A stretch of DNA of 48,711 nucleotides from Bacteroidia bacterium (GTDB lineage Bacteria; Bacteroidota; Bacteroidia; Cytophagales; Cyclobacteriaceae), in NCBI GenBank assembly GCA_030425425.1, contig JAUIAO010000047.1:1-48711 (forward strand), in the 5' to 3' direction. This document shows, piece by piece, positions 7,006-16,821 of this stretch (positions within the stretch are counted from its first letter, which is position 1; every line of letters begins with the position of its first letter). The notes under the pieces are model-generated. The model was not told the DNA's origin, ran no database searches, and saw only the letters and a list, made by a program, of their open reading frames with translations. The translations under genes and the position numbers were made by a program.

Positions 7006-7587
7006 TTAATCATGGTCAGGAGGAGGGGTGGGTGGAGTTGAAAGTATGCTCGTATGGGAACGAATATAGTTCGTGTGAAAATCTTGCTGAAATGAGAAAG
7101 GACAGTGAGCCAACAAAATGCCGTCTGGAGACTGATAGTCTACTTTTAGGTAACTGATAAGCGTTCGTTTGCCTTTTTGGCTTTCCAGATCATTGCTTAG
7201 AGCTTTTTGGAGTGAATCTGCCAATTGTTGCTCGATGGCTGTTTCTTCATGATCCCACCAGCAGTAATAGGTAATGCTATCGTCGGTTACTGATGTTTGG
7301 ACTACATCATACTTTTCGCCCTGAAACTTGAATTCTTTTTCATGTTCCCATTCCAGTTTTTCATGTGCGTCATCTTTGTGAAATTTCAGCTTAGTCAGAT
7401 CATCCGCACTCAATCCTGAAATAATCATCTCTTTTACTTCATGACGCACCTTTTCCTGTTGATAAGTCAAGATGGATAAGGGCATTATCAATGGACTGAT
7501 CAGAATCAAAAGGAACGATATGGCTACAAGAGATCTTTTCAACAAATTCAATTGTGATACAAATATTCCTGAATTTGAACAATCCAA
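7006..7587 (-). CDS. Conserved hypothetical protein with N-terminal membrane helix
   Basis: Function unknown. One hydrophobic segment (about residues 20-40, LVAISFLLILISPLIMPLSI) suggests a signal anchor; the rest is a small exported domain containing EKEFKFQGEKYDVVQ and a YYCWWDHEET segment, and it ends in a proline-rich tail (STPPTPPPDHD). I recall similar small proteins being encoded next to TonB-dependent receptors in Bacteroidota, which matches the receptor gene 163 bp downstream on the same strand, but I cannot give a role. The ATG at 7587 adds a hydrophilic lead; translation from a TTG about 14-15 codons later, just before KRSLVAIS, would give a more usual signal sequence. Confidence 0.72.
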   Translation of the reverse strand: MDCSNSGIFVSQLNLLKRSLVAISFLLILISPLIMPLSILTYQQEKVRHEVKEMIISGLSADDLTKLKFHKDDAHEKLEWEHEKEFKFQGEKYDVVQTSVTDDSITYYCWWDHEETAIEQQLADSLQKALSNDLESQKGKRTLISYLKVDYQSPDGILLAHCPFSFQQDFHTNYIRSHTSILSTPPTPPPDHD

Positions 7588-7648
7588 CTATGAATCACCT
7601 GACTTTTTGAAGATCGGTAATCACGCATGATAAGCAGGGGAGATATGT

Positions 7649-10132
7649 TTACTTTGGTTTTCTCTTTACCCCTCTCACGGCTTCAGCATTCCACGGGTCA
7701 TCCGGCCAGGAGTGTTTAGGATATCGTCTTTTCAGGTCTTTTTTCACTTCGAAATAGGCATCATTCCAGAAACTTCTAAGGTCGGCCGTAATCTGCACCG
7801 GCTTAAATCCGGGAGATAGCAACTGCATCAATACAGGCGTTTTTCCGTCATTAATCCTTGGGGTTTCTTCTAATCCGAAGCATTCCTGTAAGCGCACATT
7901 GAGCAATGGTGGCTCGCCATTGTCTCTGTAGAGCAGTTGGATGTTCGACCCACTGGGCACTTCCATTCTCAGCGGTGCAGCATTGTCCAGCTTTTTTTGC
8001 AACTCTACAGGCAGGCTATACTGAAGCACTTCTACAAGGTTGATTTTCTTCAGGTCCTCTGGCTTTTTAATATGGGTCAGGTAAGGAGCCAGCCATTCTC
8101 CATTGGATTGTAGGAGGGATGCAGTGCTCACTTCTGGCCAGCCATCCTGCGGGTTCCATTGGCGCAGGCTCATCACACGAGCTTGCCATTGTTTTACTTC
8201 GTCGTTCCAATCCAGAAGGCGTTCTCCTTCTTTCTTGAGGGCATCTGAAATGGCCTTGACCAAATGTGTTTCATCAGGATCGGGCAGAGGCTTGCTTTGC
8301 AAAACAATGTTTCCGATTCGCAGATCCTTCGAGGCAATCAGCCCTCCATTTCTGGTATCCCAGGTGATGATTTCTTTTTCTTTAACGAGCGGTGCCAGAT
8401 CCCTTGGGTTGAGCGGAGCAGCCATCCAGATTTTGCCTAATCCATCACGAGCATCCATATGCGCTACGGCAAGCCATGCTTCATGCGCCAGATCATCTTT
8501 GTGACCTACCACGGCATATCTTCCATTGGCTAGTTGAAACTGTGCGTTGTTTCCAGGTCGGGCAAATGCTATTCGCTCAGGATATGCCTGGGAGAGAATA
8601 AGCCCCGTCTCATATGGGTCAATCGGGCTGTTGTCAGGTTCTATGTTGAAGAGTCTTCTGTAAGACTCAGCCACTTTTTCAATTCTCTGAAATTTCTTAC
8701 CTAGTCGATTTTCTTCTCTGAATCGTCTCAGCGTTTCGATACGAATATTCAGATCAATGCCCTCTTTAGGCATTGGATCACGCTCTTCCAGCAGAGCTGC
8801 CAGGTCGGTTGCCAATTCTACATTTTCAAGATCCTCAGCCTCTATGAGCATGTGGGCGATTCTTGGATGACAAGGCAATTGATGAATGCGCTGGCCATGT
8901 TCGGTAATCTTGCCATGCTCCAAGGCAGAAAGTTCGTGGAGTAATTCACTGGCTTTCATCAAATGACCATTTGGAGGAGGATTGAGCCACGTGAGCTGAC
9001 GAGCATCTACGATTCCCCATTGTGCCATGTCCAAGACCAGATTGCTTAGATCTGCTTCCATGATCTCAGGAGTTCCATGCTCCTCCATTCTTTCCTGTGT
9101 GGCTAGTGTCCACATCCTGTAGCAATATCCCGGCCCCAGTCGTCCGGCTCTTCCAGCGCGTTGGTCAGCTGAGTCTTTGGAGATTTGAACTGTTTCCAGT
9201 CTTGACAACCCTGATCTCGGGTCAAAGACAGATTTTCTCCCAAATCCACAATCAACAACAGTAGATATGCCTTCAATGGTCAGACTGGTTTCTGCAATAG
9301 AAGTAGCTAAAACTACTTTTCTTTTTCCCTCTTTATTAGGCAGAATGGCTGCAATCTGCTTGCCTTGTGACAGCTGTCCAAACAGCGGATGTATGGCAAA
9401 TCCCTTGAGCTGACGCTTTAGAATTTCCTCGCATTTTCTGATTTCTCCTTCTCCCGGAAAAAAGGCCAGAATATCTCCCTGTTGCTCCTTTGAAGCTTGT
9501 AGGATTACGCGAGCAGCCATTTCGGGGATCATTCTCATGTCAGATTCACCAGCATATTTGATTTCTACCGGATATTGTCTTCCCTTGCTGACTACCGCAG
9601 GGGCTTTTAGCAAACTTGTCAGTTCCGGCATATTCAGTGTTGCTGACATGATCATTATTTTCAGATCTGGTCTTAACACCTGCTGAGCTTCCCTACATAG
9701 GGCAAGCGCTACATCAGCATGAATGCTGCGCTCATGAAACTCGTCAAATATCACCATTCCCACACCTTCCAATGCATTGTCACTTTGGATCATTCTCGTT
9801 AGAATCCCTTCAGTGACTACCTCGATTTTGGTTTTATCAGAAACCTTGTTGTCAAACCTTATCCGATACCCAACCAGATTACCTACCTGATCATCTATCA
9901 GTTGAGACATTCTCGTAGCTATACTTCGGGCAGCAAGCCTTCTTGGCTCCAGCATGATTATTTTCTGACCCTTGAGCCAATCTTCTTCCATTAGCGCAAG
10001 TGGAAGTAGCGTGCTTTTACCAGCTCCAGGAGGTGCATTGACAATGAGTGTATTGGTTTTTTGTAAATGAGACTTTACTTCTTCAAATACCTCAGTAATC
10101 GGAAGATCTATGGTTTTTGGATCGAAATTCAA
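7649..10132 (-). CDS. hrpB: ATP-dependent helicase HrpB
   Basis: A DEAH-box RNA helicase-like protein of 827 residues, close to the E. coli HrpB length of about 809. Domains in order: RecA-like ATPase core 1 with Walker A PPGAGKST (Lys39), the DEFHER box and SATLNMPEL (motif III); core 2 with VVLATSIAETSLTIEG and SADQRAGRAGRLGPG (motif VI); the helicase-associated domain; and the HrpB C-terminal domain, recognisable from residue about 690 on, with the closing KRRYPKHSWPDDPWNAEAVRG. HrpB is cytoplasmic and its RNA substrate is not established. It stands alone, about 60 bp upstream of the hypothetical gene at 7006-7587. Confidence 0.95.
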   Translation of the reverse strand: MNFDPKTIDLPITEVFEEVKSHLQKTNTLIVNAPPGAGKSTLLPLALMEEDWLKGQKIIMLEPRRLAARSIATRMSQLIDDQVGNLVGYRIRFDNKVSDKTKIEVVTEGILTRMIQSDNALEGVGMVIFDEFHERSIHADVALALCREAQQVLRPDLKIMIMSATLNMPELTSLLKAPAVVSKGRQYPVEIKYAGESDMRMIPEMAARVILQASKEQQGDILAFFPGEGEIRKCEEILKRQLKGFAIHPLFGQLSQGKQIAAILPNKEGKRKVVLATSIAETSLTIEGISTVVDCGFGRKSVFDPRSGLSRLETVQISKDSADQRAGRAGRLGPGYCYRMWTLATQERMEEHGTPEIMEADLSNLVLDMAQWGIVDARQLTWLNPPPNGHLMKASELLHELSALEHGKITEHGQRIHQLPCHPRIAHMLIEAEDLENVELATDLAALLEERDPMPKEGIDLNIRIETLRRFREENRLGKKFQRIEKVAESYRRLFNIEPDNSPIDPYETGLILSQAYPERIAFARPGNNAQFQLANGRYAVVGHKDDLAHEAWLAVAHMDARDGLGKIWMAAPLNPRDLAPLVKEKEIITWDTRNGGLIASKDLRIGNIVLQSKPLPDPDETHLVKAISDALKKEGERLLDWNDEVKQWQARVMSLRQWNPQDGWPEVSTASLLQSNGEWLAPYLTHIKKPEDLKKINLVEVLQYSLPVELQKKLDNAAPLRMEVPSGSNIQLLYRDNGEPPLLNVRLQECFGLEETPRINDGKTPVLMQLLSPGFKPVQITADLRSFWNDAYFEVKKDLKRRYPKHSWPDDPWNAEAVRGVKRKPK

Positions 10133-10216
10133 TGGATTAATAATAATTAGAGTGCGAAGATAGAAATCTATTCGGCTAAAGGTATTTCAGAAATCTGCAA
10201 GGAAAGAATATCTATC

Positions 10217-10639
10217 TTAATTCCAATCCTTTTGGTAGGACTTGATGATTTCCAGATTCATTCTTAATAATCCGACCATACCAATTGCCAGAACAAACAC
10301 ACCCGTAGATAATTCCTGTATTTTTTCATTCGGAGCAATGAAATGTAGAAATATGGCTATACCGAATAGTAAGATCACTAAAAGAACTACATATATCAAC
10401 CATCTTCTGGCGTTTTTAGGCTTTCCGAATACATAGTCACCTAGTTTAGTCCTTTTCTTGATATCGGCAAGAGATGCAAAACTCAAAGCTATACCCAGGA
10501 ATAGCAATCCATTATTATAATCCTGAATCATTGTTTCAAACCCTACGAAAATGGGCTTATAGCAATAAAATATGGCAAGTGCCAAAAACGGATACTGTAT
10601 GAAACTTAGATAATGAAAGAGCCTGAAGGTTTTTTCCAT
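10217..10639 (-). CDS. Small four-helix membrane protein
   Basis: An unrecognised integral membrane protein of 140 residues with four likely membrane segments: about 13-30, 43-58, 82-104 and 110-127. A positively charged loop (KKRTKLGDYVFGKPKNARR) joins helices 2 and 3. No catalytic motif is visible. It is on the same strand as hrpB, 84 bp upstream of it, and may share a transcript. Confidence 0.7.
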   Translation of the reverse strand: MEKTFRLFHYLSFIQYPFLALAIFYCYKPIFVGFETMIQDYNNGLLFLGIALSFASLADIKKRTKLGDYVFGKPKNARRWLIYVVLLVILLFGIAIFLHFIAPNEKIQELSTGVFVLAIGMVGLLRMNLEIIKSYQKDWN

Positions 10640-10688
10640 CCAATAAAACTAGAATAAATGGTTGAAAGAATAAAGAGAAGCTCGATTC

Positions 10689-12524
10689 TTACTTGATGAT
10701 CAGTTTTTGGGTATGTACACTTTCATCACTTTCAATTTGTATTAGATATACTCCTCGTTTCAAAAAAGACAGGTCATAGGTGTTTCTTTTTGGTGAATCG
10801 TAGAGTAATTGCCCTGATAAGCTAAGAATTTTCAATGATTGGTGTGGTTGGTTGACTTTTACCCAGCCTTCAGAAGGGTTCGGGTAGATGCGGTAGTTTG
10901 AAGTCTCCTCGGGATGATGTAGAATAAAAGTACTATCCTGACCAAAGACAGGTCTAATCATCATAGCACCTGATAGACTAGTGTTTTGCTCCCAGGTATC
11001 TGAAACTTTCGTGAATAATTCTGAGGTGGCGTCAGCATTGGTTCTATCAAAGCCGATACCAATGAAATCCTCAGTTGACTGCTGATAACCGATGTAAATG
11101 GTGTCACTCACATATACTGATTTCAAGAGTGCAATTCTAGTAAATTCATCCCGGCTTGTTGGTGATTGGATGGTGTGAGAAACACTGGAGATAGCCTTTG
11201 AGTTTCTGTTTAGGTTCTGGTAGATTTTCACAACAATGTTCTTACCATCAGAACTTGGTGCAATATTGGGGAAGTATAAATCCACATGAGTAAGGGTGTC
11301 AGGGTGTATAACTGCATATCTCACCGATACTTCACCCTGATACACATTGAGCCCAACTGCAAATTCGGCTGTTCCATCATCATAAGCATAATAATCATCT
11401 AATAAGTATTGTGTCCTGATCGTGTCGTTTACTTTCAAATCAATACTAGAGAAGATGGTGTCCGAACCAATTACTTCTTCAAAAAGGTTCTTATCATTGG
11501 TATACTCGTAAAAAGTAGTCTGAAGCACTACAGAATCTAACGAGCCTGAAGGAACCGAAAAATTATTAAGATCAGCACCTGCAACCGTTTGATAGGCAAA
11601 TGCTGGCATCAGAACATTACTAGACTGTGTTGAGCTATATTCCTCATCTGTTGTCAGATTTTTTAACTCATAGTAAAAATATTCTATAGGATGTTCGAGA
11701 TTATCAAGATTATAAGTGCTGATTGTCTGAGTATTTAAACTAAGATCAGTTGCATTGAAAAAGTGATTAGCCGGCACCTCATAGTATTTTCCGAATAAAT
11801 TACTCACATGTCCTGTCAGGCCTCTGTCGAAGTGTGTTGTATCTCCTTCGTTTCTGTTTTTATTTAAATAAATATAGTCTAAATGCCAGGTGTCAAAAGG
11901 TCCTTTCTGACTCGTGACAGATTCGAACCTGAGTCTGAATTCATCATGAAAATAGGTGGAGTCATCTACTGGTACAATTACCTGCCTGAATCGATCATGA
12001 TTATTTTCTTGTCCACCAATCTGGTACCAAACAGTTTCATACTGTCGCTCAGAAGTGTAAAACATCAATCTTAATGAGTCTTTTTCGTCTGGCAATTCGC
12101 CATTTCCTCCCGCCTGCCAGAAAAAACTAAGAAAGACGCTGTTCTTATTCTCATCTGAGATCTGGCTCAGATCGATGTAGTGAGATTCGAGAACATCCGT
12201 AATGGCATTTTCGGAATCAGAGCTGATTCCGTACGCTAAGCCGTTTTGCTTGAGACCGTCAAAAGTTGCTGATCGATAGGTCGGTGGGTTTTTTGCTATT
12301 GTTTCATTCACAAAAACATCTTCACCCGTTGACCAAAGCATGGTGTCGGGTACGAGAAAAGAGGTAGAAAAGTCATCCCAAAATGGTAACTCCAAAGTAT
12401 AAATACTGTCGGTGTTCAATACTCTGAGGTTTTCTGATTCGTGCTCAATAGGGATGATGCTCAATTGACCGAAAACAGTCACTGAACTCGATAATATAAA
12501 CACTAAAAAAACGGCTATTCTCAC
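10689..12524 (-). CDS. Secreted protein with T9SS type A sorting domain
   Basis: A 611-residue protein that starts with a signal peptide (IAVFLVFILSSSVTVFG) and ends in a T9SS type A C-terminal sorting domain (YRIYPNPSEGW, ILSLSGQLLYD, LKRGVYLIQI, QKLIIK), so it should be exported through the type IX system and attached to the cell surface or released. The bulk is beta-rich with large-insert jelly-roll wording (PFWDDFSTSF, WHLDYIYLNKN) typical of surface proteins of unknown function. Its start overlaps the stop of the upstream PASTA gene by 4 bp (ATGA), so the two are translationally coupled. I recall the PASTA plus T9SS pair as a recurring arrangement in Cytophagia. Confidence 0.82.
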   Translation of the reverse strand: MRIAVFLVFILSSSVTVFGQLSIIPIEHESENLRVLNTDSIYTLELPFWDDFSTSFLVPDTMLWSTGEDVFVNETIAKNPPTYRSATFDGLKQNGLAYGISSDSENAITDVLESHYIDLSQISDENKNSVFLSFFWQAGGNGELPDEKDSLRLMFYTSERQYETVWYQIGGQENNHDRFRQVIVPVDDSTYFHDEFRLRFESVTSQKGPFDTWHLDYIYLNKNRNEGDTTHFDRGLTGHVSNLFGKYYEVPANHFFNATDLSLNTQTISTYNLDNLEHPIEYFYYELKNLTTDEEYSSTQSSNVLMPAFAYQTVAGADLNNFSVPSGSLDSVVLQTTFYEYTNDKNLFEEVIGSDTIFSSIDLKVNDTIRTQYLLDDYYAYDDGTAEFAVGLNVYQGEVSVRYAVIHPDTLTHVDLYFPNIAPSSDGKNIVVKIYQNLNRNSKAISSVSHTIQSPTSRDEFTRIALLKSVYVSDTIYIGYQQSTEDFIGIGFDRTNADATSELFTKVSDTWEQNTSLSGAMMIRPVFGQDSTFILHHPEETSNYRIYPNPSEGWVKVNQPHQSLKILSLSGQLLYDSPKRNTYDLSFLKRGVYLIQIESDESVHTQKLIIK

Positions 12525-13369
12525 AGTTCGTCGAGCAAGTTGGTGCTATTACTAATTGAATCTGGCCGATATACCCAGATATTCACAGATTGTTTCAGGA
12601 TCATGCCCTTACCGGGTTCTGGAAACTGCTTGAAAACAGCTCCCGGAGATACCTGCTCCTCCACTGTGTAGGTACTATCGCCTTCCTCCATCTCAATAAC
12701 GGCAATTCCTTCCTGATCGTACCCAATTTCCCCGATTTTTAACCCAGAGCCTACAATAGCCAATTCTGCGCTTTCCTGATCCAGCCCAATCAGATTCGGA
12801 GACTCCAGACTCTGCTTACCCAAACCATCACCAACGACAAGGTCAATAACTGAGCCTTTGGTGATTTTATCGCCTTCTTCAATCTCTTCGTCCTGAAACC
12901 GCTGTTCCAGCACATAATTAAGTGCCAAATCAGACACATATTTAATCTCACCCAATTTTAGATCGTAGGTTCTAAGTATTAGCTGAGCATTCTTTACTGA
13001 TCCACCTACGAGTTTTGGCATTTTGATATGTGGAGGAGTTTCCGAATTGAGGGTAACGTATATTTTTCTATTCTCTTTTACTTTGCTATTAGGCTTAGGC
13101 ACCTGCTTCAGCACAGCTAATGGAGGTAGGTTCGCATCATAACCAGAGTCCACAGTTACTTCAAATCTCAAGTTTCTTGAGTCCAGAAAGTCATCCAGAT
13201 CAGAAAGAACAATGCCAGTTACATCAGGTACAGTGATAGATTCACCATGATTGGTAGTGACTGGTAAGTAGATGAAAAAGAATATAAAAACCAGAATGAC
13301 ACTTAATCCTATCGCTGCAAAAATATGCATCAGGGCATCCTTCCAATTATTGACTTTAAAAATGGACAT
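12521..13369 (-). CDS. PASTA domain membrane protein
   Basis: A 282-residue protein with a short cytoplasmic N-terminus, one membrane helix (about 15-37, IFAAIGLSVILVFIFFFIYLP) and three extracytoplasmic PASTA domains (about 42-112, 113-184 and 186-270). Each PASTA unit begins with a VPDVTGI- or MPKLVGG-like strand and ends with a strand such as IYVTLN or IDLVVGDG. PASTA domains bind uncrosslinked peptidoglycan or beta-lactam-like ligands in kinases and penicillin-binding proteins; here no kinase or transpeptidase domain is attached. A cell-wall role is inferred. The T9SS protein gene follows with a 4-bp overlap. Confidence 0.88.
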   Translation of the reverse strand: MSIFKVNNWKDALMHIFAAIGLSVILVFIFFFIYLPVTTNHGESITVPDVTGIVLSDLDDFLDSRNLRFEVTVDSGYDANLPPLAVLKQVPKPNSKVKENRKIYVTLNSETPPHIKMPKLVGGSVKNAQLILRTYDLKLGEIKYVSDLALNYVLEQRFQDEEIEEGDKITKGSVIDLVVGDGLGKQSLESPNLIGLDQESAELAIVGSGLKIGEIGYDQEGIAVIEMEEGDSTYTVEEQVSPGAVFKQFPEPGKGMILKQSVNIWVYRPDSISNSTNLLDEL

Positions 13370-13564
13370 ATTCAGTTTTCTATTTTAATGCTTTCGAAGA
13401 TAATCAAACTCTAAATGAATCGTGATTCGTGTATGGTCTGCCCACCGAATTACCCGCAATTTTGATTCATATTACCAACACTGCCCGATAACGAATATTA
13501 CATATGCTCATGAAATCAACTCTTTGGTAAATCGAACGACGCAAAACTATAGGGAATTATGATT

Positions 13565-16531
13565 TTATTGTTTGATGAAAAGTTTTTCAGTGTAATTAAA
13601 ACCATCACCATCCACCATGACGATGTAAATACCTTTCTGACTTGGGGCATTAAAGCTGAATGTTTGGTTGATTAAGTTTCCAAAATTCTCATCAAAAACT
13701 ACTTCGCCACTCAGGCTGATTACACGCACACGAACAGATTGTTTGTCCTTGAAATTGAAAGCCAGATTAAAGCTACCCGTAGCTGGATTTGGGTAGACAG
13801 TTGCAGGTTTTGGAAATTCTGGAAGTCCGGGGTTATTAGTCGTTAGCACATTGATATCATCAATGTAAATATTGTTGCCTCCACCATTGATGAGCTCAAT
13901 GGCCACCCTAATTTCAGGCCAATTAATGAATTCTGTAATATCAATGAATGCCTGCCTCCAGTCATTTGAAGATTCTGGTACCCACATCACACCAGAACTA
14001 GCCACTGACATTTGCTCGGCACTAAGACTTAATAACTCTTCACTGTATGTGCGACCGCAATCAATTGATAGCCATACTTTGAGGTTATCATTGAAATTTT
14101 GACGTTGGGCATAAGAATAGTTGAATCGGATGGCTGCCTGCTCGTATGCACCTGTTTCTAATATTGGTGAAACCAAAAAGCTGCTTCCGGTTTCAATATT
14201 GTCAAAACTTGTAGAAGATAACATACTATTTCCTTCCACCTCAACTACCTCCAGAAAGGTAAATCCATCTGGATGAGCGATTTCCCAATTGAGGTCATCA
14301 AATTTTTCCTGTACAGGGATAATGTCGGTCTCTGAAGATAACCGGGTCACATAATCAAATTCATTGTTTTCTATCTGATCATCTGTTTGTCCATTGATTG
14401 TTGTGATCTGAAAATGAAAACTATTATTTCCCTGCTGAAGATTGAAGTTGTCATTTAAGTACAAAGTCTCAGATTCACCAGACCTGAGATCAAGTTCTTC
14501 GAACAATTCAGTTGAAGTCACTCCATCATGAGTGAGTTCTAATTCTAATGATTCGATATCCTGATACCCATAATTTTTAATTTCAACTCTGGGTCTAACA
14601 GTTTCAGTACAGGTAACCACTGGCAAGTTGACTACATCTTTGATTCCAATATCCAGAGCTTGTAAGTTGGCGGAAGTGACTTCAATATTGTCCAGATAAA
14701 TATTGTTACCTGAACCATTGACACCTGCAAAGGCAACCTGAATGTTTTCCAAACCTGCAAATCTGGTGATATTCCGACTGATTCTGGTCCAATTCGAGGA
14801 TCTGGTAGGCGCAAAGGAGTCAGCGGAGTTACTGGTAGTCCTTAATGATCTTCCATACCGCTCAAATACGATGTTTTCGCGCGGGAAAGTGGCTCCACAA
14901 TCAGTGGAAACTATCACTACCAATCCATCCTGATAATATTCTCCCGAAGAGATCTCACGAGAAGCATAGGCATAGCTAAAATCCAGCTGAGCCGAGGTGA
15001 GCGAGGAAAGATCGATTGTTTGAGTCTGCACAATGTCACGATACCCAAAATTGAGCATATTGTCATAGAATGGTAGCATTAATGACTTATTGTCAACCGT
15101 GCTATCAGGAGCTGATACCAATTCCCATTGGGAAACCGTGTTATTCTCAGTACTATAGAACAGGTCGTTCTCATCTGAAAAATAGACCGAATAAGGTGGG
15201 ATTTGGGTCTTGAATGGAGCGATTAATTCTGTTTTAATGTTATTAGCGCTGTTCAAATCAAAATTGCCATTCACAGTCACTATTTCAAAACTGATTTCAT
15301 TGGTAATCTCTGGAGTAATGGTCAAAGGATCGAACGTTACTTCCATCGTTTCACCTGTCGCCAAACTGGATGTGACCGATTTGGATTGTTTCAGTTCATT
15401 ATTGATGTAAAAAACAATTTCAAAACTGGTAATTTTTTCTTCACCATAGTTTCTCACTTGTACACCCGGACTGACCGAAGAATTACATTGCGATTGTGTT
15501 GGGCTTATAATCGATCTAATGCCGAGATCATTAGTTACCAAATTTGGTTCGAGGAGTGCATGAGAGGAGAGGAGTGAATGTCTTCTGGGGCTTTCTTCAA
15601 GTATAGTCCTCATACGGGTAGTTTGACACTGGGTGAATAGATTCATACATTCATCATCAGTATAGTCCAGATAGTTTTGAACCATGTCAAGTGAACCACA
15701 GGTTTCTTTTTCCAGATCACAACCATTCGACGAGGAAGAAGCAAAGGGTGTGTCATCACAGAAATCATCCGTAGAGCAGTTGCCCCACGGGTGTTTGAGA
15801 CCCAGGAAATGACCGATTTCATGTGTGGCTGTTCTGCCGTAACTGTCAAAACCGCCAGTATTAGAATTAAACCCAAAAAATTTATAATCGATATAGGCTC
15901 CATCCATTTCTGCGTAATTACGAATTTCCGTTGCAATGCCATCAATATTCGAAAACGGGAACTGTGCATAACCAATATAATCGCCACGAAGGTCAGTTAC
16001 ATAAATATTGAAGTAATCCTGTGGAGGCCAATTGCTGTGAGAGGCGATGAGTGATAATTCGGATAGATCCACCCCAAAAGAGGGATTGGATCCCTCAACT
16101 CGGACAATCCCATCAGTTGGCATGCCTTCAGGGTCTTGCTTGGCCAATACAAACTGGATTCCTGTATTTGCAGCTACATCCTGAAATACCGTGAGTGTTT
16201 CAGTAGCATCTTCGTTAGTTCTGCTGTAGTCTTGATTGAGAATTTCTATTTGCTCTAATATCCGTCGGTCGGAGATATTACTGCCATCGCCAATTTCACT
16301 ACCATCATGAATGACATGAATTACTACAGGGATTGTATAGACTTCCTGATCTTGAACAGATGTAGTCCTTTGCTTTCTTTTTTGATGAATTTTCTGATCC
16401 AACCAGTATTCGAATTGCTCCTCAGATTCAGCACGCTCAATTGACGGCTGCAATTCATCAAAAGCACATTTTTTTTGTGCTGTTAATTGAAAAGTAACAA
16501 TGAAAGCAAAAAAAACTAAAGCTTGTTTCAT
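13565..16531 (-). CDS. Secreted M43 (pappalysin/cytophagalysin-type) zinc metalloprotease with T9SS sorting domain
   Basis: A 988-residue secreted metzincin. A signal peptide ends near TAQ; a short propeptide-like part is followed by the M43 catalytic domain with the zinc motif HEIGHFLGLKH (His237, Glu238, His241, His247), a DFCDDTP segment and the Met-turn region QNYLDYTDDECMNLF. The Met-turn methionine is replaced by leucine (Leu288, codon CTG). After this come two CARDB-like segments (about 335-435 and 635-735) alternating with jelly-roll domains, and a T9SS type A sorting domain (VYPNPATGSFNLAF ... EKLFIKQ). The start is placed at ATG 16531, which overlaps the NifU stop by one base (TGATG); a TTG three bases upstream is in frame but less likely. 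Its likely role is extracellular protein degradation. Confidence 0.9.
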   Translation of the reverse strand: MKQALVFFAFIVTFQLTAQKKCAFDELQPSIERAESEEQFEYWLDQKIHQKRKQRTTSVQDQEVYTIPVVIHVIHDGSEIGDGSNISDRRILEQIEILNQDYSRTNEDATETLTVFQDVAANTGIQFVLAKQDPEGMPTDGIVRVEGSNPSFGVDLSELSLIASHSNWPPQDYFNIYVTDLRGDYIGYAQFPFSNIDGIATEIRNYAEMDGAYIDYKFFGFNSNTGGFDSYGRTATHEIGHFLGLKHPWGNCSTDDFCDDTPFASSSSNGCDLEKETCGSLDMVQNYLDYTDDECMNLFTQCQTTRMRTILEESPRRHSLLSSHALLEPNLVTNDLGIRSIISPTQSQCNSSVSPGVQVRNYGEEKITSFEIVFYINNELKQSKSVTSSLATGETMEVTFDPLTITPEITNEISFEIVTVNGNFDLNSANNIKTELIAPFKTQIPPYSVYFSDENDLFYSTENNTVSQWELVSAPDSTVDNKSLMLPFYDNMLNFGYRDIVQTQTIDLSSLTSAQLDFSYAYASREISSGEYYQDGLVVIVSTDCGATFPRENIVFERYGRSLRTTSNSADSFAPTRSSNWTRISRNITRFAGLENIQVAFAGVNGSGNNIYLDNIEVTSANLQALDIGIKDVVNLPVVTCTETVRPRVEIKNYGYQDIESLELELTHDGVTSTELFEELDLRSGESETLYLNDNFNLQQGNNSFHFQITTINGQTDDQIENNEFDYVTRLSSETDIIPVQEKFDDLNWEIAHPDGFTFLEVVEVEGNSMLSSTSFDNIETGSSFLVSPILETGAYEQAAIRFNYSYAQRQNFNDNLKVWLSIDCGRTYSEELLSLSAEQMSVASSGVMWVPESSNDWRQAFIDITEFINWPEIRVAIELINGGGNNIYIDDINVLTTNNPGLPEFPKPATVYPNPATGSFNLAFNFKDKQSVRVRVISLSGEVVFDENFGNLINQTFSFNAPSQKGIYIVMVDGDGFNYTEKLFIKQ

Positions 16532-16818
16532 CAATTCGCAGTATGTGGAAGCCTTGCATTAGGGTCGTCAGGAGAAGTGATGTTCACCGCCTCCACTCCA
16601 GCTATCTCCGGAACAACTCTCTTAATAGCTTCCTCCACGCCGGCTTTCAAGGTCATGGTGGACATGGGACAAGAACCGCAATTACCCAACAGCTCCAGAA
16701 CGACGACTTTGGAGTCTGTAACGTTCAGGAGCTTTACATTCCCTCCGTCAGCTTCCAGATAAGGTCTGATATTATCCAGAGCATGCTCTATTTGATTTAA
16801 TAATTGTTGATCCGCCAT
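16531..16818 (-). CDS. NifU-like Fe-S scaffold domain protein
   Basis: A 95-residue stand-alone NifU C-terminal (Nfu-type) domain. The core IRPYLEADGGNVKLL is followed by the CxxC motif GNCGSCP (Cys47, Cys50), which holds a shared [4Fe-4S] cluster at the interface of a dimer. It hands clusters to target proteins in the cytoplasm. The gene lies 3 bp after the Mrp/ApbC gene, another Fe-S carrier, so the two form a functional pair, and the M43 protease gene starts within its stop codon. Confidence 0.92.
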   Translation of the reverse strand: MADQQLLNQIEHALDNIRPYLEADGGNVKLLNVTDSKVVVLELLGNCGSCPMSTMTLKAGVEEAIKRVVPEIAGVEAVNITSPDDPNARLPHTAN

Positions 16819-16821
16819 TAC

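Noticed and set aside
16532-16534. TTG as the start of the M43 protease
   Set aside because: The ATG immediately after it (16531) gives a normal signal peptide and a standard TGATG junction with the NifU-like gene.
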